Source: Gonapodya prolifera JEL478
Taxonomy: Eukaryota > Monoblepharomycota > Monoblepharidomycetes > Monoblepharidales > Gonapodyaceae
DNA: 64,000 nt
Direction of reading: 5' to 3'
Assembly: GCA_001574975.1 (NCBI GenBank)
Contig: KQ965871.1
Coordinates: 1-64,000, forward strand
A program made the position numbers and the translations under genes. The notes beneath the pieces are model-generated. The model searched no databases. It had not been told where the DNA came from and saw only the letters and a program-made list of their open reading frames with translations. Of this stretch, positions 58,167 through 64,000 are shown in pieces; position 1 is the first letter of the stretch; each line of letters starts with the position of its first letter.

Positions 58167-58538
58167 ACTGATGACGATTCGGACGACGAAGAGCTGGGAA
58201 GTCGCTGCAGCATAGTATCACTGTAGAAGCTATAAGATTTGCTCTTTTTTTTTTTCAAACCACACGTTTCCAAATGTCGACAAAGGAAGGGTGCTGCGGT
58301 TTGTTTTGTTCCCAAACTTCTTGGAAACATCTGGAAACGCGATTGGTCCCCTGGCCTTTGGGTGCGATGGAAGAAGAGCTTCAAGAAATGTATTGGTACC
58401 GGGACTGTGAAAAAGTTGAATTGGACAGATGGATGCGGTGCAAGTCCGTTCGATTGGAGCCAAAAAACATAAATACAAGCGACATTATTGTTTGGGATCA
58501 CTCCGTGAAGTAAAGGTGATCATGTACTTCTCAGTCAG
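58167..58538. other. Intergenic, no supportable gene
   Basis: A 79-codon plus-strand frame (58274-58513) rich in Trp/Cys is open, but it shows no motif and probably lies in untranslated or intergenic DNA. Confidence 0.35.
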
Positions 58539-59030
58539 CTATAAGTTTGCCAAGCCATTTTCTTTCATATCCGTAACCAACATGGATCCAGGAAAGTAGT
58601 GCGTGATGTTGAACTCCGGCTTGGACGAGAACACAACGGACTGTGGGGTCACTCCGCACGCCCAAAACACCGGTATTTCATTGGACAGCACCCGCACAGC
58701 GTCACCAAAGTCTGGCTTCGTAACATCCGTCAAACCAATGAGGGAGAAATCTCCGAGGTGAACTTGGGTGCCGTGCACCTGTGGCAACTTCCCCGTGATC
58801 TGCACGGCCTTGATCCCGTCTGCGGCAATCATTGGACGCATTGAGATCACCATGTTGCCCTGGAATGGCACTGTCGGTGTGCACGGAATGTTGGTTGTGG
58901 ACATCGCCACGTTCTTGCCTCACTGACTCGTAATGGGATACCGGCATAGATGAGAGGCTGCCAAAGGGAAAGGAGCACCGTTGGACGAAAGCGACCAGGT
59001 CATCACTCCGCAAGTCTCTTCTGTCTGTGC
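58539..59030 (-). pseudogene. DUF1445 / D-glutamate cyclase-like remnant, frameshifted
   Basis: The minus strand encodes the C-terminal half of a DUF1445 (UPF0317, D-glutamate cyclase-like) protein. Visible blocks are DDLVAFVQRCSFPFG, then LIYAGIPLRVSE in another frame, then KNVAMSTTNIPCTPTVPFQG in a third. A long intact stretch follows: QGNMVISMRPM, HGTQVHLGDFSLIGL, PDFGDAVRVL, the family signature PVFWACGVTPQ, and HYFPGSMLVTDM. Two frame changes about 30 and 60 bases apart (near 58955 and 58920) cannot be introns. The expected N-terminal third is not found upstream to 59270. So it is a truncated, frameshifted pseudogene unless both shifts are sequencing errors. The downstream 123-codon part is still open. 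Confidence 0.72.
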
Positions 59031-59040
59031 TTTCTTGCAT

Positions 59041-60013
59041 AAGCTTGCCGTGCTGTGCGGGTGGCGAGGAGGGATGCCTCGCAGCTTGTGGTCATAGTGT
59101 GTTGCAGGTCGAGCGAATGAAAGTGTCAGTAGTGAAAAGGAAGGGAGAGAGGAGTTTCCGTTTGCGAGGCTGGCCAAAGCAGCCCCGACAATTAATTTGT
59201 CTCCCAGATCGGTCTCAGTCATCATTTGTATTCTTGAAGTATAGCCATATTGTAATACGACAAACGGCACCCAATCGCTTCACCATTCTAAACATAGAGA
59301 TCCAAACTGCACAACCCAGTGAAGCTCTGTGGAATCTTCTCAGGGTGCAAACACCAGAGATGCCCAAAGAATAAATAATGCACAGGCTACTTGGGCTCTG
59401 GGTGCAGGGGCGGCAAGCGCACGGTGGTTCGGCACCTGGTGCGCTTTGTTTCCAACGGGCATAGCTCACTCGCTCCTGACAGCGCACATTTTGATGCTAG
59501 GAGGCACAAGACATGCTAAGATCATCAGCACAGACGTGAACTACAAACTGTCAATCAATGTTCCTCATGTGGAACGTTGGTTCTTCCTCAAAGTTCATGA
59601 GATTCCCTTTTTTCTTTTAGGCAATCATTATTATTCTAGGCAAATAAGCTCCTAGATCATATTTAGTTTCGATCTGCTCTAACATTTCCTGAAATTCCTG
59701 CTCCTTCAGACGGGAAGTCTTGTGCATCCCGTAATAAACAAGGTAGATTCATTATCCCATGAAACATCGAAGAGTTTTGTTCTTGGTGCTTTAGGCTTCC
59801 CAATATAGTGTGTACAACAAGCAGAATTATTGTCTGATGGAGGTCCCGTCAAAGCCCAGGAACAATTCCAGAGAGAACTGATGCCACAACAGCTCCTCCC
59901 ACAAAACTGCCAAATGGAAGGTAGGACATTGGCTTTAACTTCTTCAAAATACAGTGAACGTCATCAGAAACGTGTAACCCAAATATGCACCAGTTTGTGA
60001 AGTGCTGACCTAT
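59041..60013. other. Gene-poor stretch
   Basis: About 1 kb, AT-richer, with short frames only. I see nothing to support a gene, RNA or repeat. The missing N-terminus of the DUF1445 remnant was looked for here and not found. Confidence 0.4.
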
Positions 60014-61085
60014 TTAGAGTTCGACCGAGAGCTTAAAACTGAGAATTATCAAGAAAGGCAACGGCACGCTCAAATCACAGTTGTTCAAGACCACATGGTA
60101 CTCTCCCATCCATTCAGGAGTACCCTCTTCAAGCAGCGCTCGCTTTGCTGTTTGTGACCCTGTCCAGAACAATTCTCCTTCTGATAAGCGGTTTGGGTAC
60201 TTCACGTGGAATGCCTTATCAGTATGATGCTGCCGGCAATCCTCGAATTTAAGGAGCTCTTTCTCAGAGTAGCAGCGGCGATACACTGTACATACAACAG
60301 ACAAAGAGAAATCATTAAGCAATCAACTAATTCGACAGGGTTGATAAGCCATTCCCGTTGCAAACGCACCTTTTCCATCTGAAGCTCTTTCAAGGAATTC
60401 TTTCCACTCTATACGTTCAACGGAAGGCTTGTGCTTTTTCAGCTGTTCCAGCCTCTTGGATCGTTTTTCCTTGACCTCCAGAGGAACCACGTCATCTTCT
60501 GCTGGTGCTTGGACACGGGGCTTTTGCTGGTCTGGCCCACAACCATTGGGGAAGGGATCCACCCGTCCCACTATCTGGTGTGATCAAACCATCCCTTTGC
60601 AGCCAGGCGTGCACAAGACTTTGCTGTTGCGCACTACAAGGTTGGGCATGTTGAGTCAAGACCATCGCCTGGCATGAGACAAAATGACATACAAGTGCCC
60701 TGCAAACATTGCAGACGTTTCCGTAGTAGACAGCAAAGTGCCTTGAAAATGCCCTACAGTTTTCTTCTCCTGTCCCGCTTGAGGTGAAGAAACGTCACCG
60801 ATATTGTAGAAAATTATATCCCCGACGAGAAGTGAGTCTGGATCCCTGAACGGCTCGAATGGAAATCTAAGCAGTCGGTTGTGGTTCAACCTGCGCTCAC
60901 TTGACGATCAAGAAAGACATTTCCGACTGCAAGATGTCGAGATCGAGAAGCTTGCAAGTTGCGGGGTTTGTCCGCAGAGCTTTTGCCTGGCCAAAGCCTG
61001 ACCCACCGTCCTCCCAATGACCTACATGGATGCAAACCTCGAAGAGGAGGAGGCCAAAGGCAAATTCTGGGGCGATGTGATTGAG
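60014..61085 (-). CDS. Doubtful multi-exon hypothetical gene
   Basis: Several minus-strand blocks look coding and are separated by plausible GTGAGC/GTATGT introns. They are APEFAFGLLLFEVCIHVGHW with TCKLLDLDILQSEMSFLIVK; RFPFEPFRDPDSLLVGDIIF with TLLSTTETSAMFAGHL; KEKRSKRLEQLKKHKPSVER with IEWKEFLERASDGKGAFATG; and YRRCYSEKELLKFEDCRQHH with NRLSEGELFWTGSQTAKRAL, ending at 60014. I could not fix a start codon or all borders and recognise no domain. It may be a lineage-specific gene or a decayed mobile-element gene. Block coordinates are approximate. Confidence 0.35.
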
Positions 61086-61134
61086 AGTCGACTTTCATTC
61101 TGGGGAAGCCTCTCCGACCATCATTCCTCATCAA

Positions 61135-61848
61135 TCAGAAACCTTCTAGAACGGCATCTTGCAAAAGTATTTGAAGTGCCTTCGCGAGTACTTCGAATAT
61201 GGATTGAAGTTCTGCATCAAAAATCATCGACAAGGTCGGGGTCGAGTTTGTTGTGAGTTACACCCGAATCAGCTTCATTTTGGCATTCAATATTTGCAGA
61301 CCTCCACGGTACTGCACACAACTCCTTGCTCTGATTTTAGCATAACTCATGACGATCTTCCACACCAATCGAATCGCACTGGTGGGAAGATCCAGGATAC
61401 CAGTGTGTCAGTTCAACACCCACTGGTGCTGGTGGGGTCCCATGAGCGATAATGAGTGAAAATCGGTATTCAGAGGAGACATGATGGGGCCGCGGGTCGT
61501 CCAAAACAACCCTGATCTCTTGCTACCTGCCGTGGAAACACCCCCACGCGAATAGCCACCAAGGACCAGAACGTTAAAACCCCCAAACCACGGGACAGGG
61601 GTTTTTTTGATGCTGGAGCGGAAAGAAAAGGCAGTTCACACCGCTCACAAAACACATTGTGAAACACAGCACGTGACCAAAAATAGATATGACCCTCATC
61701 GCGCAAACGAGATCTGTGAAGTGCTCTAAAACGATGTACATCTACCCGTCCAAAACCTTACACCTCCACATAATGTTCTCCAACCCACGCCCAATCACCG
61801 TCCCAACACCGTCCCCCAACACCCCAAATCAGACCACACAACCCCCGC
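61135..61848. other. Intergenic, no supportable gene
   Basis: Short overlapping frames only. It ends in the 3' flank of the ArfGAP gene. Confidence 0.4.
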
Positions 61849-64000
61849 TCAGAAATTATCCCAATTATCATGATCCCACCCATTCCCCTTACTCTTGCTC
61901 TTGTCCACCTCGGCACCTGCCCCACTACCGCCCGTCGCTCCATAGTTCTTCCCCGCACCGCCGCCCGCAACCTGGGTGCCGAAGTGGTCTTCTCCACCCG
62001 CGCCCGCACCCGCACCCGAACCCCCGGAAGCAGCGGGACGGCTCCAATCACCCCACTCGTCCTCGTCCTGCGCACCGCCAGCCTGCTCACTGCCACCAGC
62101 ACCCCCACCAGCAGCGCCACCTGCGGAATCCCCCCACCCGAATCCCTGCCACGCGCTACCAACGGTCCTTTTCCCTTCGACGACCTCCTTGCCCAGTTCG
62201 ACCCCCTTGGTCGTGGCCTCGACGGCACGGACGCTGACGTCGCGCACGCCGGCCACGACGCGGTCCACGACGTGTCCCTCCTGGATCGCGCGCGAGGTCG
62301 TGGCGACGGTGTCGGAGAGTTTCTGCGTGGCGATGAGGGTCGCGGAGGTGGCGATTTTGGCGCCTTCGGTGACTGGGAAGGGGGGATATGGTTAGAGAGA
62401 ATTTGAGGCAAGTGCGCGATAAAAAGCTCCCTCAGTGATGAGAGCGTCCAGGTCCCGAACGAAAACGCACGCCGATCCGGACGGCACCGGATGCAGAGGT
62501 GGGCAGGTCCAGTTTTGCCATTCGGATGGCGAGTTGTGGGCCGAACAATTCCTCGGTATTAGTCTCATCCACAAAAATCACCGCATTCAAATCCCTCGTT
62601 TCCACCTTTCCCCGCTGCACCACCCCACCACAACACACCGCCCAGAACACCACCCCTTCCCAAAACCACCCGAAAACTCACGGTACGTCGAGGCGATCGA
62701 ACTAAACGCGCTCCACCCCGAACTCAACTGAGCCAGCACCTCATCCTGGCCTCTTCCGCCTCCCGCGCCCGCACCTCCCGCTGGAGCCTGGGCGAAATTC
62801 GGGTTTCCGAACCCCCCGTACTTGCCGCCCTGGTTGGGCGCGACGCCGTCGGTACGGGACGCGTTCTGCGCGCCCAGACGGACAAAGTAGGATTCGTTGG
62901 CGGACGTGGTTGGGGGGTACGTCGGCGCCGAGGCGGACTGGTAGGACGACGATTGGGATTGGTAGGATGTCGGGGGGGGCGGGGTGGATGACGCGGGGGG
63001 TGCGTCCCACGCGAACGAGTCAGGGGCGTCGGCCTGCTTGGACGGGCCCCGCGACGCCGACGCCGACATCGACGACGTGTACGACGCGGTGCGCTGGGCC
63101 TGTACGGGGGCGGCGGAGGGCGTCCATGTGCGGCCCTCGACCTCTGCGGCGAGTTTTTCGCGGTAGTGGCGGGCGAATTCGGTGTTGTATTTTTGAGCGA
63201 CAGGAAGGCCCTCGACCCAGTCCGGCTGGGTGCGGAAGAAGTCAAGGCACCGCTTGTTGCCCCCGAGTTCCATGCGGCGGACTTGGTCTTCTTTCCAGGC
63301 GTCCATTGCTGGAGTGGGGGTAAGGGGGGGGGGGGGGGGGGTTGTCAGTGCATGCTGGCATCATCACCGTGGACGCCTCTATGGCAGAAGCCTATGTCCA
63401 GAGACAATGACCGCTCCGCGGAGAATAATTCTCTTCCAATGTACGCTTCTACCTCTAGCACCCGACATGCGCTCCGCGTGGATAGCTCTCGCCTCCTTCA
63501 CTCGACATGCGCGCCAGCTCGACACGCGCTCCACGCGTACGCTACCCGTAGATATGGAGCAGAATTCGCCAACAGCGTCCTCCTCGGCCTTCTGCGCAAT
63601 GCGCCCACACCTCGTCGCTGCACTTCCCTCGCTCCCAATGACCACTTCTCCCACCCCCATACACACAGGACACGTACTGAGCGACCTGACAAAGGAGATG
63701 TGGACACCGAGGCCGCGGTGTTGGCCCGAGCATGTCTGTAGGGAGTTTTGAGAGAGGGTGAGTGGGAGAGACAGGAAATGCAAAAGGCGGCCGACGCACC
63801 AGGCAGAAAAATATGCCGTATGAGACACTTGCCCACTGGAGGAGTGCGGATGGAGTGCGGGGGAGGGGTTGGGGGAAGAGGTGAGCTGGAGTGTGGAACG
63901 AGACAAAGGAAGACTGACCTGCGGGTTAGGCGAGGAGCAGTCGAAGCATATGTTGTTGTTCTGTGATGCGTCGCGCTGCAGGTCGAGCAGCTGAGGAGTA
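61849..64000 (-). CDS. GCS1: ArfGAP, Gcs1/ArfGAP1 type (5' end outside window)
   Basis: A minus-strand gene whose first exon begins beyond 64000. The visible 5' part reads LLDLQRDASQNNICFDCSSP, splicing (GTCAGT donor 63918) to WASVSYGIFFCL and then TCSGQHRGLGVHISFVRSLS. This gives the CxxC...CxxC zinc finger and the catalytic Arg of GLGVHxSFVRS. Next comes MDAWKEDQVRRMELGGNKRC with LDFFRTQPDWVEGLPVAQKY, completing the ArfGAP domain. A Ser/Pro/Gly-rich middle follows (YFVRLGAQNASRTDGVAPNQ, QLSSGWSAFSSIASTY). Amphipathic lipid-packing-like helices (AKIATSATLIATQKLSDTVA, VVAGVRDVSVRAVEATTKG) precede a Gly-rich tail ending WDHDNWDNF at 61849. It stimulates GTP hydrolysis by Arf1 at the Golgi. An intron near 63330 contains a long G-run. 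Confidence 0.9.

Noticed and set aside
1-64000. tRNA, rRNA and CRISPR arrays
   Set aside because: I scanned for tRNA T-loop patterns, rRNA-like blocks and regular spaced repeats and found none; a covariance-model search would be needed to exclude small RNAs.

Overview
The window looks like nuclear DNA of a filamentous basidiomycete (Agaricomycotina type). Genes are dense and cut by many short introns (about 45-110 nt, mostly GTGAGT/GTAAGT...CAG). Gene families are fungal or eukaryotic throughout: SR and RBM25 splicing factors, Met16 PAPS reductase, a fungal FUSC/ArAE-type transporter, Rqc2, Cuz1, a Gcs1-type ArfGAP. No operons, CRISPR arrays, rRNA or tRNA genes were seen. I rebuilt gene models by hand from splice signals and conserved motifs. 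Exon borders called explicit were checked for phase; others are approximate.

Layout. 1-7 kb: gene-poor left end, a protein-kinase-like gene (2172-3819, -), a Pro/Ser-rich ORF (4209-4823, +) and an unrecognised five-intron gene (5369-6804, -). 7-11 kb: a doubtful gene, an unrecognised two-exon gene (8755-9683, +) and about 1.7 kb with nothing supportable. 11-21 kb: a FUSC-like membrane protein (11387-15076, +), a two-RRM SR protein with unusually long introns (15431-17295, -), an F-box/JmjC/APH-kinase fusion (17420-20825, +) and mitoribosomal uS19m (20963-21226, +). 21-31 kb: UBL-BAG co-chaperone (-), cysteine-rich single-pass membrane protein with a 9-nt microexon (+), RBM25 (+), endopolyphosphatase-like metallophosphoesterase (-), small membrane protein (+), PAPS reductase (-). 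31-36.5 kb: a Ser/Thr-rich membrane protein with a cytoplasmic SH3 domain (-), then a large inverted repeat with arms of about 0.8 kb. 36.7-51.3 kb: CS-domain USP deubiquitinase (+), cysteine-rich membrane protein (-), quinone oxidoreductase (-), Rqc2/NEMF (-), and Cuz1/ZFAND1 (+) head to head with Rqc2. 51.7-64 kb: small TPR-like gene (-), DEAH-box helicase (+), DMAC1-like protein (-), an acidic hypothetical (+), a broken DUF1445/D-glutamate cyclase remnant (-), a doubtful multi-exon gene (-), and an ArfGAP (-) whose 5' end lies beyond the window.

Functional themes. Protein quality control and ubiquitin are well represented (UBL-BAG, USP, Rqc2, Cuz1, F-box protein), as is pre-mRNA splicing (SR protein, RBM25, DEAH helicase). 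Three different single-pass membrane proteins with sensor-like architecture are also present. Several genes form tight divergent pairs: Rqc2/Cuz1 with 67 bp between start codons, SR/F-box-JmjC with 124 bp, endopolyphosphatase/small membrane protein with 141 bp, and TPR/helicase with 8-86 bp.

The most unusual items are the three-domain F-box/JmjC/APH fusion, the inverted repeat carrying a mirrored ambiguous base, the membrane-SH3 protein, and the long-intron SR gene with an RD-rich rather than RS-rich tail.
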